In this document: positions 1 to 11,189 of the stretch, piece by piece
How positions within the stretch are numbered: position 1 is the stretch's first letter
How the letters are laid out: every line of letters starts with the position of its first letter
From: Athripsodes cinereus
Lineage: Eukaryota; Arthropoda; Insecta; Trichoptera; Leptoceridae
NCBI GenBank assembly: GCA_947579605.1
Contig: OX388312.1
Location: 30,589,313 to 30,653,312 of the forward strand
Direction of reading: 5' to 3'
Length of the DNA stretch: 64,000 nt
Translations under genes and position numbers: made by a program
Notes under the pieces: generated by a model
What the model was told of the DNA's origin: nothing
What the model saw: the letters and a program-made list of their open reading frames with translations, nothing else
Database searches by the model: none

Positions 1-90
1 GTTCAACTGCCATCCGGAGCACTTCCAAATAAGGTGACGTTGTCTATTCTAAGCCTTGAATGATAATTTCATATGTTAAATTAACGTGAT
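1..90 (+). repeat. Right arm of palindromic tRNA-like repeat (family B), cut by window edge
   Basis: The first bases match the right arm of the copy at 8587-8692: a degraded B-box-like stretch (GTTCAACTGCC), then AAATAAGGTGACGTTGTC, then a TTTCATATGTTAAATTA-type end. The left part lies outside the window, so whether this copy was also palindromic cannot be seen. Confidence 0.6.
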
Positions 91-379
91 TTACAATTTT
101 AATGTATGTGTTATTTAAATAAAGTATCTAATATATTTCTAATTTCTATAAGAAATGTCGAGCTTACTGCTAATTGTAGAATATGTATTATGTTTAGTTC
201 TCGCTTTATTTAATTACAATATAAATGTATTTTTTTTACAAAACATACTTTGTGTAAGCATATTTTTTTTTTTAATTTTTTATCGCTTTCATAGAGCTAG
301 TTGACTGTTAAAAATCGTCGGCAAAAAACTTGTCAGTTGTACCATTTTATTTTGTACAATAAACGTTTTTTTGTAAATG

Positions 380-550
380 TGCATGATTGGTGATAGATTA
401 GCCTCCGCGAACGAGACTCCACTAGGACGAAGATTGCCTGGAAGGCTACCTTAAAGATGGAAGGATAGTAAGTTGGTCTTCAGCGTCGCAAGAGGAACAA
501 ATTCCTAACAAACAGATCAATGATCTACTACAAGCAGAAGAAGAAGACAT
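380..550 (+). pseudogene. Decayed LINE 3' end with GAA-rich tail
   Basis: A GC-richer block ends in AAGCAGAAGAAGAAGAAG. Its degraded reading (GRRLPGRL then RWKD) resembles the extreme C-terminus of RTE-like reverse transcriptases found elsewhere in this window, which also end in GAA-rich tails. Several stops are present. The assignment is weak. Confidence 0.35.
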
Positions 551-962
551 GTTATTTTACATAAATTTTGATAAAACTGTGCAAATTAACATCCTGTATA
601 TAAACATTACATATTATGCTTTCTGTGAGATATAAACATATTATATAACATGATTAATCCGACATCTAGTTTGGCATACATTACATGTACTTGTACTTAC
701 ATCTAGAACATAACAAAATAATAATATGTTGTATGGTAGCATTCTGTCATTCTCAGTTGGGACAAAAAGTGTATTACTGCGTATGTACGGGACAAGGGAT
801 AGAACGGAACATAAGGAAAAGATTGACATTGGGTAAAGCTTAAACATAATTATATACATATGTTTATATGCAGGGATAAGACTAAACTTTTTATATAGGT
901 ATTACATTTGTACAAGATTGTAATTTTAATCCTATAAAGCAATTTCCTATTATTTATTTATC
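551..962. other. AT-rich stretch, nothing recognised
   Basis: Low-complexity AT-rich sequence. No ORF with recognisable motifs, no TIRs and no tRNA-like boxes were seen. Confidence 0.5.
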
Positions 963-1235
963 GTGTCAAAACCCAGAAAAAACAATCAAACTGATCTTCA
1001 GTACTGTGCAAATCGCACAGCACGTGGAGATGCGTCAAAAATATCCACCATCGTGCATGTGACAGGGCACAATGGACACTGCAACAAGTGTGGCATGGTC
1101 TGTGCTACACCACAGTCACATGCTCCAGATTCGTCTTGTAGGAATCCCCATCATTCTCTATTCACGGCAGTTTCCTACAGCAGAGCTTAGACAATTCAGG
1201 GTTTTCCATGTCTAAAAGTCTAAATCGTCTTCTGC
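963..1235 (-). pseudogene. LINE ORF2 C-terminal fragment with CCHC-like motif
   Basis: Read on the minus strand, this gives a peptide containing CDCG, then QTMPHLLQCP, then a tail ending near RFAQYWRS. A CxC...HxxxxC arrangement followed by a short hydrophobic tail is typical of the C-terminus of many arthropod LINE reverse transcriptases. The block is GC-richer than its surroundings. The plus-strand frame over the same bases shows no known motif and is taken as a shadow. There is no start and upstream stops are present, so this is a dead 5'-truncated fragment. Confidence 0.5.
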
Positions 1236-1298
1236 AGTAAGGTGTTCTTGGGCTAGGAAAGGTTCCAACGCCTGACGAAAGAATGTTCGACGATATGT

Positions 1299-1984
1299 AA
1301 TAATAATAATAATAAAGATAATTTGTATTTGGCGCCGTTTAATGATCCGTGACCATCTCAAGGGCGCCATGGCTTTTCTTGAAAAGCAGTGTTTTCAGCT
1401 TACTCCTGAACGTTGCAGTGGGTTGGTTCTGTCTTAGGTCCGCTGGCAATCGGTTCCAGACGGTTGGCCTCGCAACGCTAAAGCTCCTGTCTGCGAATTT
1501 GGAAGTGTTTGCCCTGTTGGGCTCCACAACTTTATTGACAGTGGTGGAACTGATCGCAGTGGTTGCCTCAGAGTTTCATCGAGGGGACAGAGTTCAGCGA
1601 GGCATTGAGGTGCCGTGCCGTTCAAGGCTTTGTGGACCGTGAGGCACAGTTTGAACTCCACTCTCTCTGGGACTCTCAGCCAGTGTAGCTCCTTAATCAG
1701 TGGTGTGATGTGACAGCGCTTGTTCTCCCTATAGATGGTCCTAGCAGCAGCATTAAAGGCCATCTGGAGACGATTCAGAAGGATCTGGGGCAGTCCTGTA
1801 CATATGATGTTACAATAGTCTAGACGAGAGACGACGAAGGCGGCGACCGGTGTAGCAACCGATTGTGAGAGAACTTCACAAGAGACAGAATCAAAGCATC
1901 TCCTATTTAACCATGTTCCCCCACCACAACGTCTCAGTTCTAGACGATCTTTTTTAAACACCTCATTCTCACTGCCGAGCCCTG
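1299..1984 (-). pseudogene. L2/CR1-like LINE 3' fragment, frameshifted
   Basis: The minus strand encodes the C-terminal part of a CR1/L2-clade reverse transcriptase. SRLDYCNIICTGLP and HITPLIKELHWLRVPERVEF lie in one frame. After a frameshift near 1530, FADRSFSVARPTVWNRLPA and FRSKLKTLLF continue in another. These blocks are the usual conserved end of this clade. A short 3' UTR (AAACGGCGCCAAATACAAATT) and a (TTA)n tail near 1299-1315 mark the 3' end. It is 5'-truncated and frameshifted. Its upstream side is bounded by a MITE at 1985. Other decayed copies lie at 43440-43795, 43890-44100 and 52555-52612. Confidence 0.8.
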
Positions 1985-2195
1985 CAGGGCTACTCTCGAC
2001 AAAACTAAACACGATCTTAATCTAGTCTTCATCTTGATCATAGGACGCACGAAGGGACTATGGTTAAAAACACCGCGCTACCGCTAACGCGCGATGGGTT
2101 TGCGTGTATTTTTGGCCAATAGTCACTTCGTGCGTCGTACGATCAAGATCAAGACTAGATTAAGATCGTGTTTAGTTTTGTCAAGAGTAGCCCTG
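1985..2195. mobile_element. MITE with long TIRs and CTG target duplication, copy 1
   Basis: The ends are inverted (CAGGGCTACTC...GAGTAGCCCTG) over about 80 bp, with an internal segment around CCGCGCTACCGCTAACGCGC. CTG flanks both sides (1982-1984 and 2196-2198). Related copies are at 11190-11409 and 33882-34069. A 3-bp duplication with long TIRs fits the PIF/Harbinger group, but no transposase is present, so the superfamily is an inference. Confidence 0.75.
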
Positions 2196-2254
2196 CTGCT
2201 CCCTTTGAACGTCTAGGCAGGTGTTACATAGTATGTAATACATACAATACACAA

Positions 2255-2430
2255 TTTACTATAACTGGGGTATCCAGCAAACCAACTGCTTGTAATTAAC
2301 TCCATCCACTCCGTGCCAATAAAAGTCAAGACATTCAGGATTGGTATGCTACCATGCTGAATTGAAGATGCTTAAAATTGATGTTTTACGGATACCTGAA
2401 TTTTATAGAGCACTTGAAAATTTACAGTTA
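2255..2430 (-). repeat. Rep-A copy, minus orientation
   Basis: Matches Rep-A in reverse: GGGGTATCCAGCAAACCAACTG, then the CATTCAGGATTGG and GAGCACTTGAAAATTTACAG blocks. Degraded. Confidence 0.6.
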
Positions 2431-2499
2431 ATAGTGACAAACCAGGAATCCCCGGTAAAAATGGCCTTCCACTCTTTTCTCTAAAATTTCAAAATATTG

Positions 2500-2620
2500 A
2501 CAATCTTTAGTTAAACGGGGTAGGCTGAAGAGAACTGAACGCCATATAAACCTACCCTTACATATTTCTTTCGTTTCTTCTACATTCATACAATTTCTCA
2601 TACACGCTCGTTGATTTCTA
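2500..2620 (-). pseudogene. LINE-R (RTE-like) 3' fragment, lower half, split by MITE
   Basis: On the minus strand this reads RACMRNCMNVEETKEICKG then WRSVLFSLP, the terminal block of the LINE-R reverse transcriptase that is best preserved at 25108-25929. The same copy resumes at 3159 after a 535-bp Harbinger-like insertion. Confidence 0.75.
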
Positions 2621-2623
2621 TTA

Positions 2624-3158
2624 TGTGGTGTTCTCACTTTGGCGAATATCGCCAGGCTCCAAAATATCGCCAGCCATTTGAACCGTGTGAACAAAATGAC
2701 AATTAGTCTGAAACGATAAAAAACCAGTATAAACGATATCGTCTCGAGTTGACCACCTTCCAACTTTTCGGCCGATTGAACGATTCGCGCATGCGCAGAT
2801 GTGCGCGGCGTTCGTATCTATGGTAAAGACTTTATAACCTATAAATTTTACAATGTTTCCTGCTTCGTGACAGCTGTTATCTTTGTTGTTGGTTTGTGGC
2901 GTTTTTTTCCTTAATTAAAAGGCACCTTATAACCTCTACTATAACATTTTCGACTAAAAATAAACACTTCGCGATCTCCATCTCGACGCCATTTTGAAAA
3001 CAGTGTCAAAATCAAAGCGCATCTGAAAGATCGTTTCTATATTGGTGGACTGTGTGAACAGGTGTGACGATCAATGGATGTCCGGTGAATTTTGTTTTTT
3101 CGCCTGGCGATATATTTTGAAATTCGCCTGGCGATATTCGCCAAATGTGAACACCCCA
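2624..3158. mobile_element. Non-autonomous Harbinger-like element, 535 bp, TTA duplication
   Basis: The left end is TGTGGTGTTCTCACTTTGGC. The reverse complement of the right end is TGGGGTGTTCACATTTGGCG. Both continue into GAATATCGCCAGGC. TTA flanks both sides (2621-2623, 3159-3161) and falls exactly where the interrupted LINE-R copy should be continuous. TTA/TWA duplications are characteristic of PIF/Harbinger elements. Subterminal GGCGATAT motifs are repeated. No transposase is encoded. Confidence 0.8.
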
Positions 3159-3335
3159 TTACTCAATACACGACCGTCTTTGAGAATTTGATCCATGCGA
3201 TCAAACCGCGTGGTTCTTGGATTCTTGCACTCTCTCTAGCCCTCTCTTTTAGATAATAATATCCTCTTTGTCATTCTTTCATCATACATTCGTTCTACAT
3301 ATCCAAAACATCCTAACTTATTAACATGCATTCAT
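3159..3335 (-). pseudogene. LINE-R 3' fragment, upper half
   Basis: Continues the copy at 2500-2620. The ACTCAATACACGACCGTCTT and GAGAATTTGATCCATG blocks align with 25250-25420 of the better copy. It is degraded and extends to about 3335. Confidence 0.7.
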
Positions 3336-3716
3336 TCGTTCTTTGTACACAAGTAATATTGTATTATGAAACTTGTATCTCATAAATAACCTATTAGGAA
3401 TGTATTTGAGTAGGTAAATATAAAACAATGTATGTATTCAGTAATTTAATTACAACGGTAATTAGTGTCTTTGTGTCAGAAATTATATATAAAGACACAT
3501 TATTATTAGTATGAAACATTAATAAGACTTTAATAAATATAAGGATCATATAAACTATGAAATAACTACTATAGAGGTCGGTTCACATTCTGACATTTCA
3601 CATATTGTTACCGACGTTGGCAATGCTTGGTTAAACGTAGAGACAAGACACAGTGGATTATGAGAATATCAGACAAATAAACGGATGTCAGAAGAGTATT
3701 TTTTTACATAACATGC
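3336..3716. other. AT-rich stretch, nothing recognised
   Basis: No coding motif, tRNA-like box or clear inverted repeat was seen. Confidence 0.4.
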
Positions 3717-3815
3717 ATAGACAATGCACACAGATCGAGCTAGTCCCAAACTCAAATATGAATCTTGTATTATGGGTACTAATGCGACGATATTGTATGT
3801 AGATAGTTTGCTTGC
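3717..3815 (-). repeat. SINE-C 3' part, minus orientation
   Basis: CACAGATCGAGCTAGTCCCA and TTGTATTATGGGTACTAATG match the tail half of the SINE copies at 33011-33235 and 46725-46946. The tRNA-like head is missing. Confidence 0.65.
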
Positions 3816-3817
3816 AA

Positions 3818-3890
3818 ATAAGTTGCGATGATTTGGAAATGTGGAGCGAATGGACGATGAAAAGATGATAAGGAAGGATATCACATACCA
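3818..3890 (+). pseudogene. LINE-R short fragment
   Basis: AAGTTGCGATGATTTGGAAA then TGTGGAGCGAATGG match the KLRWFGHVERM-coding block of LINE-R. Only about 70 bp are recognisable. Confidence 0.5.
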
Positions 3891-3959
3891 AAATTGAATT
3901 ATTCATATTGACCTTATTCATATACAATTTTTTGTTATTGTTTTTAAATTATCTTGTTG

Positions 3960-4096
3960 TTAATCTTGTCTTGTGGTGTATTGTTTTGTATATACTGTGA
4001 TTACTTAGTTTTTTTTGTTGTTGTTGTTGTTCCTTTTTTTGCTAACATGTAAAAGGCTCACGCCGTATATTGTATAAATAAAATAAAATAAAATAT
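3960..4096 (+). repeat. LINE 3' UTR and A-rich tail
   Basis: Ends in GTAAAAGGCTCACGCCGTAT followed by (AAAAT)n. The same AAAGGC...GCC motif precedes A-rich tails at 24561-24600 and 39411-39450, so this is probably the 3' end of a 5'-truncated LINE. Confidence 0.5.
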
Positions 4097-5271
4097 CTTA
4101 TCTGAAACAGAGGGTACGAAAAAGCGCAGAATTAAATACTCGAAATGTTACAAAAAGGAGATGAAGACCATTTCAATGCCGGGGACTCCACTGAACAATG
4201 TTATATGACGGTAATGTGACGATTAATTTCAGAATCAATCATTTTGTAGTACCTACTCGTATATTGGAAGCAGTCAACAAATTATAAAAAATTGTAAATT
4301 CAAAATTGTTAGTTTGAAACAAAAACATTTTTTTAATTTAAAATTAGATCACTTTTAATTGAATATTAAGGCTTAAAAATAACAATCATTTTATCTAATT
4401 ATCGTCACATATTCTAATATATCATAGACATTTAAGTTAAATGCAAATATGTAGATGCTTTCATAGTAAAAGCTTTTATCACAAGTATTGGTATTTTTTT
4501 ATTTTTAGAATACCTACTGATACAAAATATTGCCGTCCAGATACATGTGAATACATCTTTAACTCTTGAACGAATCCTTTATCTACAAGAGTTTGCTGAG
4601 AAAACTTCTTTAGTAAACACTCCAAAGAAAGTTTCTTGTGTAGCATAGTTTGTTATACTCGTCTTGTTTTAATAATATTCATGTTAATTACTAAACTACA
4701 GCAATTCATTTCATGACAAATAAATGAAAAAAAAATCTGCTTGTTTTGGCAGTTTGGCAGCAAAGTTGTGCTACCAGCAGATTGCCTGACTGGCCGGTCG
4801 ATTTTTTGTCAACGTTCATAAAATAACGGCTAGATGCGCCAAATAGGTTAAAAAAAATAGAATTTAAAAATGAGTCTCAGAAGATGAAAAAATTTAGGAA
4901 TGGAAAGTTAGTGTGTCTATCGGAGTGTCGTCGAAACAGATATTATACCGGATCAATATCGTGAAAATTGAAATTTGAAAATATGTTTATCTTGGAATAT
5001 AAAATTATTTTCCAAACACTAACACTAAAAACTCTATTTCTAGCTTAATTCGCGAAGGAACTGTTGATACAAAATGTCCGAGGATGCCGAGTCCCAGCTC
5101 TCTCGGGATCAATATTTTATAGTAGAATGAAACACTTATTTCAATTTACATAATTATAGAATTCTACTACGTGTGCACCGACACAATTAAGTATGCACAA
5201 GATTCATTATTACACTATTTCCAGCTAATATTATCAATAAAATACACTTTTTATATTCGTAAAACATACTC
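4097..5271. other. AT-rich stretch, nothing recognised
   Basis: About 1.2 kb of low-complexity sequence. No coding motif or element end was identified. Confidence 0.4.
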
Positions 5272-5938
5272 TATGGCCAATTCTAAATCATAAAATAGTT
5301 TAAGTGTGAGAAGATAGTTGAGTCATGATAATTAGTTCTAATTCGTATTCACAGTTTTCCGTACTAATTTAGTTCATTAGTTCCTTTTGACACCTCAGAA
5401 CAACTATAAATTTAGAGAATCTATGGATTTCGTATTCAAAATGAAATTTTAGTTGACAGCCGACGACTAAAATAAGTTGGATTTGGCAGAATTTTATTCG
5501 CGACTTTTAATGTGCGAATATTATTAGTTGCTGCCATTTTACCGCAGAATATTGCTATATTTTGGAAGTGTTGAGATGTTTGTTCAATTAAAAGTAAAAA
5601 ATTTTAGGGCAACTGTTAGCGTGTATAAATTGTAAAATTACACCACCACCGACGCAAATACGAACGCCAAAATATATCGGCAAATCTGACATTTCACAAT
5701 TTTCACGCGCGACAACTATTAAATTGTTGCCAGAAGTGTAAATCGGAACGTGAAAAACATTTTGTATTGCGGCATCACTGAGTAATATTAGTTTGTCCCA
5801 TAGATTTTACCGTTTGCACTTGGTGGTTCTCGAGTTTATAGTTGTTTATAGTTCATAACTTTTGCTGAATACTACATAATAACTCATATTAATCAACTAT
5901 TAGTTTAGTTAGTTCATTATGATTCAGAATTGGCCCTA
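5272..5938. mobile_element. TIR element of unassigned superfamily, about 667 bp
   Basis: The left end TATGGCCAATTCTAAATCAT and the reverse complement of the right end TAGGGCCAATTCTGAATCAT are imperfect terminal inverted repeats. Similarity continues for about 70 bp with gaps (TAGTT-rich). No transposase and no clean target duplication were seen. Confidence 0.6.
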
Positions 5939-6277
5939 CTACTATACAAACACTAATTACCATTTCAAAAATTTTATTACAACAAGTAGTGGCGAACAAT
6001 AATAATAATATATCCCGTCACATTAGACGCATTTCAATCGCCTACATTATTACAAAGATACGTATTATTATTATTATTTGGTAATAGAACTCTTCTATCA
6101 CAAAGGAGTTCCTCGCCTGAAGCGAGGCCTCCCACAAAATTACATTCTGATTCAAGCCAATGTGACATCTACTGTGTATAATGGTAGTCAATATCACACT
6201 TACATACAAACTCGTAAGGAAAACGAACGTAAGTCCACTTTTTATTTTATACGATTATATGTAGAGAAAGATCAAGC

Positions 6278-6521
6278 GTGGAACACCCGTTAAAGAATTT
6301 ATCACCCACTCTACTCAGTAAGTTTTCGAGTGTCCTGTGAAAGGCAGGTGTTCGAAAAAAATAAAACATTTTATATCTTAAATTCGGCGATGAGGTTTGC
6401 CACCCATCCTGAATGTCTTGATTTTAAATTGGCATGGAGAGGACAGGTTGCATATTTATAATATGCAGCTGGTCTGCTGGCTACTCCACTTGTGGGATGG
6501 GCCGTGATGGTGTTGTAGTAG
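6278..6521 (+). repeat. Rep-A copy, near full length
   Basis: Contains the Rep-A blocks in order: GTGGAACACCCG, GAGTGTCCTGTGAAAGGCAG, GCCACCCATCCTGAATGTCT, GCTGGTCTGCTGGCTACTCC and ACTTGTGGGATGGGCCGTGA. It ends at a TAGTAG-type tail. Confidence 0.8.
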
Positions 6522-6744
6522 ATTGATTATTAATGAAAAATGTTATGATCTTCTTCTGCAGTCATTTATCATTCATCTTGACAAATGCCCGCTCTATAAT
6601 TTTTCATTCCCTCCTGTTATTTGTTTACTTCTTCCAATTTCTTTCAGCTATCTCCTTTACATGATCCAACTATCTAGCCTGATATTTTCCAAAATTTCTA
6701 CTTTAACATCCCTGTTTCAAAACATTTTGAGTATTTATGTGACT

Positions 6745-7090
6745 TGAATGAGCGGATCAAGAGAAGTATTGTGAATAGATTTTGAGTGAAGAAGTTTCAG
6801 TAGTTTGGACATTTGGAGCGTATGGGTGATGAAAAAATGACATAAGGGTGTATTTGTCTGAAAGAGGAGATGTGACAAATCACGGATGTCCGAGAACTAC
6901 GTGGCTTGATTACGTGGATGAAATTCTCCAGGATGGCCGCGTGTTGGGTAAAAGAAATCATGTGTGCATGTAAGAGAAACTTTATAATTGTGGAGGAAGC
7001 GAAAGAAGAATGAAATGAACAAGCAATATGGCGTTCCATTCTCTCTGCCTACCCCTCTTATGACACGACGTGAGAGTATAGATAGAAAGA
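6745..7090 (+). pseudogene. LINE-R 3' fragment, degraded
   Basis: Nucleotide blocks for GHVERM, GRPRTTWLDHVD and the WRSVLSAYP terminus are recognisable (for example GAGAACTACGTGGCTTGATT). Multiple frameshifts and stops are present. The recognisable start lies only tens of bases upstream of the starts of the copies at 48001, 51526 and 53980. Confidence 0.7.
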
Positions 7091-7099
7091 AATTATTAT

Positions 7100-8438
7100 C
7101 CACAATGACTACATTTTTTTTCGGAGTAAACCACAATCATTTCAATCCCGGTAGCATTTACTTTGTTTATTAAGTTTTTTTTTCTCTTCAGAATATTAAA
7201 AGTATATTTTTATTCGGACATTTTCATTGCAAATATTATGAACAATCATTATTGAAAAACTATGACAAAGTTTCAACCAAATTAATTAAAAATATTATTG
7301 TGAACACGCAATATATTTTAAATTATAAATTTTCTTTTCCAAAATGTAAAATAAGTTGTTTGGTCCTTAATGATCTTTTAGCTTACAACGACAGATATTT
7401 TGAGAATGAACCACTTGGGATGAATTTCAATGAACTTTTTTTATATACATATCGTGTAAAATAACGATTTTGTAATGCGTGTACCTTCTTGGTATATAAA
7501 ATTCTATGAATGTATAAAACTTCCTTAAGCTTTGCGCCCACTTCCTGCAGAATGCGTAGCAAACCGAACAAATCATATTTGCTCGTCTGAATTTGATCGA
7601 AATGAAAAATAGCTATCAAAAAACAGAAAAAACAAAAGTAACGTCAAATTATCTAATTTATTAGTGAATAAATCCAAATAAGTTCATATTGTACCAACTA
7701 CCAATAAGATTACCAATAAGATTGAGTTAATGATTGATTTGTCTGTCTTTTTAAAGAAGTGGATATATACAAGTATTACGTTGTCTACTTGAGTGTTGGT
7801 ATTACAGTTGGGTAGTATTTTTATAATTATTTTGAAAAATCTTAAGTGTTTTTTCAATTAAATTTGTAAAACTGATTTTACAAGATATTGAATTTTTTTG
7901 AATTTATAATAGATTCATAAACTTTGTTGCGGAAAAGTTCGATATATATACAGAATGAAAGAACTTTTTATCAAAATTATCTTGCTCACAATTCGCACCT
8001 TTCAACAACTGGCGTACGTGGGATTTCTATCGAAATATTTTCTATGAAGAAACGAAAGCTAGGTGGATACATTTTATATATTGTATACACACTTTCAAAC
8101 ATTTCGACAATAATGTCCTTCCTACAGCCCACTCGACTTTGAGTGCTTTACCAAACAAACAAAATAACCTTCCCATATTTGAAGGACTACGGTAAACACA
8201 CGCCACGCATTCCCACACAAACAAATAAATACGCACACACGCACACACAAACTTAACGTAGTGGTCTATATATTTATTTTGGAATAGATAGAGAGGATAC
8301 TAATATAAGGTTCTTCCGGTGTAACTAATATATCTGTTAGTGAGATGAGAATTTACAAAATGAAAATGCGTAATACATCAAAACTTATGTTTATCCATGT
8401 TATTTTTACAATTAACCATTGTATGAGGTTACATTATG
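7100..8438. other. AT-rich stretch, nothing recognised
   Basis: Contains only short ORFs without known motifs (the longest reads about 70 codons) and a CACACAAACAAATAAAT-rich patch near 8210-8250. No repeat family of this window was recognised here. Confidence 0.4.
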
Positions 8439-8692
8439 TTAATTTAATACACGAAACTACCATAAAGGCCTGAAAAAAGACAACGTCACCTCATTTGGTA
8501 GTGCCCCGGACGGGACTTGAACCCGAAATCCCATCTTGTCGCCTCTGGGAAGTCGCCCGGTAGCTTAATTGGACAAAGTACATCTCGCGACAAGATGGGA
8601 TTGCGGGTTCATGTCCTGTCCGAGGCACTACCAAATGAGGTGACGTTGTCTTTTCTAAGCTTTTTATTGTAGTTTCATGTGTTAAATTTACA
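8439..8692. repeat. Palindromic tRNA-like repeat (family B), copy with both arms
   Basis: The arms at 8439-8542 and 8587-8692 are near-perfect inverted repeats around a 44-nt spacer. In the plus direction, the spacer plus right arm reads as a tRNA-like molecule: acceptor-like GCCCGG, A-box-like TAGCTTAATTGG, anticodon-arm-like ATCTCGCGACAAGAT, B-box-like GGGTTCATGTCC, and pairing CCGAGGCA. The left arm holds the inverted 3' half with a better B-box (GGGTTCAAGTCC read in reverse). It could be a foldback built from a tRNA-derived SINE or two SINEs fused head to head. A partial copy with the same inverted layout lies at 27961-28120. Confidence 0.75.
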
Positions 8693-9839
8693 AAAATTAT
8701 GTTTTTTTCAGAATACATTAAAAATTTCTCACAAAAGGGTAGAAATATGTTTAGTTCGATACTCTTATGGCCATAAACCAATCAATTAGTTTCAATAATT
8801 CAAGTTCGTCCCAATATTTGAATTTAAAAACAGATACCTAACTTGAGTATAAAACTTGAGGTGAAAAAAGTTATATGAATGCTAATTTGTCAGTTGAAAA
8901 ATATAACGATTAAGTTGTTTACATTAAATTATATATTTATATTACAACTAAAATGTTAAATGATATAACAAATATATTAAGAAAACTAAATTATAAGCTA
9001 AAAGCTTGTGTCATGAAAGGGGTGTTAAGGAAAAAATAGACGCAAAACAGGGATTTCTGAATGGATATATTGAGTTCCTGTGTTCCATGACGGAATCAAA
9101 TAACTGAAGTAAGTAACATTTCTTACACGAAGTTTTGAAATTGTGGCATTAAATAAACACAAAGTATACACAAAATAACAATAATAATTATAATGACTAA
9201 ATTAAAGTATAGGACTCATCAAGTTACTTGAAGAATAACCGTAAATACTTTTATTACTGTTGAGATGATCCACATGGCCGGTGTATTGCCTTCCCATTAT
9301 CTATTTTGTTTATTAACTCCCTTAATTTTCCTCAAAGTGGTCCTACTCACACCACTTCAATACAAATAGGGAATGACAAGCGTTGTTATTGAAAAATATT
9401 TTTTCAATAAAAAGCTGAAATTTAATATAATTCTGGATATCCTCACAAAAATCAATATGCTCCTGTCAATAAGTCGGCGTAGATGACAGCAAAAATGTTC
9501 GAATTTTAGATCTATCGATTAAAAATCAAACACTTTAATTGTATATCAACAATCTCTGCTAAAGTACAAACTGATCAACAAAAAAGCAAATTGGTTATTT
9601 TACTATTTAAAACTACTTTAGGTACTTATTTAAAAGCGTATATTTCTATAAAACATCAAATCTAGAGGATACTTTGGAATCGTTTTTAATTAACATACTG
9701 AAACATCAAATATTCCTTCTATCATCATCATCGTCATCATCTCCGTCAGTCATTCAATTTTGAGGATTGTGAGCATCATACCTCATTTCACCGACAAAAA
9801 TAAATTTATTTTCATCAGCACCACAGTATTATTAGGTAT
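8693..9839. other. AT-rich stretch with one small SINE-D remnant
   Basis: Nothing is recognised apart from about 40 bp at 8993-9035 (TAAGCTAAAAGCTTGTGTCA then GAAAGGGG), which matches the tail of SINE-D in minus orientation. Confidence 0.4.
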
Positions 9840-10097
9840 AACCCAAAACAAATTAAGATGGATGACACATTTTGAGACTACCATAGGATAATATGATCAA
9901 AAGGACAATGGACGTAGAAGTAGGACCCAGGAGACTAGGAAGACCAGTGACCACCTGGATGTCTACAATTACTAGGGACCTGAAGGAGGCAGAGTTGCGT
10001 TTGGAGGATGCAGGGGACCGGAAAACTTGGAAGATGAGGACTAGGAGAGCCGACTCCAAGTAAATGGAATAAAGGCGAGGGCGAAGAAGAAGTGTTT
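9840..10097 (+). pseudogene. RTE-like LINE 3' end, 5'-truncated
   Basis: The frame at 9893-10063 reads RRLGRPVTTWMSTITRDL, then EDAGDRKTWKMRTRRADSK and a stop. The G-R-P-x-T-x-W ... D-R-x-x-W-(R) ... R-R-A-D-x-K signature is the usual end of RTE-like reverse transcriptases. A frameshift separates it from KLRWMTHFE just upstream. The GAAGAAGAAG tail at 10083-10094 marks the 3' end. A related decayed copy lies at 12900-13135. Confidence 0.75.
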
Positions 10098-11189
10098 CAG
10101 CACCACAATAATAGTACATCTATGTATAATTTGTACTATCGTAGATATAGTATTCTTGTAAGGGTCATTATGGTTGATGACCAATGTAATTATTGAACTG
10201 AATTAGACATCCAGATGATATATCTACCACGTATTCTCAATTTTACTTATGATTTCCGCAAGTGTCACGTGAAAGACATTATGCGTTTAATAGGTGGCGG
10301 GTATGGTCCGAAACAGATCTGTATAAGACTTATATTTTATCGCACAAAATATAAATTAAAAAAAAACAACTCAAGTTTACGTTATATAGCTCTAATATTA
10401 CTCTTCAGGCATGTGAACAAAAAATAAACATTGACCTTGAATCTGTAAATTGAATTTACATTTGAACTTTTTAAATTGTTGAACAAAGTTACATTTTCGT
10501 ATTGTTTTGCAATCCCTACAAATAAACAAGTATCATGGAGTACATAAAACATAAAGTTTATGAGGCTCTGTGTAATATTGATCCTTGTAGAACTTCTACT
10601 GAAAGGGTATACGCACTTTACAACATATTGTGTTATAACATTCTCAGTTCATTATGTTCACACAATATATACCGAAATACGAGTATTATAATATAAGTGA
10701 GAGTAATACACCTATTTAGATCGTATTACTTTTCATAAACCTGGCAAAAATAACTACTGAAAAAAGTATAAAAAGATTTTACCGTACAAAAAATATGAGA
10801 CAAAGAGAAGTTTTATTGTAGCATGTGGGATTCCGGTATAAAATGTGAATTTGAACTTTTTAATTTATAACGGATCGATTGACATTTGGATATTACATAA
10901 AGAATATTCAACCTTGTTTATAAGGTTTTGAAAGTGAGACCGATACTTCGCCTCATATAGAAAGGACACAATTACGAAATACCTACGAACAAACTCACGT
11001 GAGGGAGCTGCAAGAGAGGTGGTCGCTTTCTGGGAGTATAGATGAGGATATTAATGTTTTTTTTATTTATCGTTTGCTGACCGACACAAAAAGAAGAAAC
11101 GAAATACGTACTCAGTATACCGTAAGACAAAACATTCCTAAAACTTTTGAAAACTATAAGAATATACGAGCAAATAAAAACTCAAACTG
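10098..11189. other. AT-rich stretch, nothing recognised
   Basis: No coding motif or element boundary was identified. A 100-codon frame near 10999-11301 runs into the MITE at 11190 and has no recognisable domain. Confidence 0.35.

Noticed and set aside
963..1190. Plus-strand zinc-finger-like peptide (GHNGHCNKCGMVC)
   Set aside because: The minus strand gives a better-known LINE C-terminal CxC...HxxxxC pattern in the same bases. The plus frame is a coincidence of the cysteine/histidine codons.
1349..1642. Plus-strand 97-codon protein
   Set aside because: It is the antisense shadow of the L2/CR1-like reverse transcriptase fragment, which shows recognisable family motifs on the minus strand.
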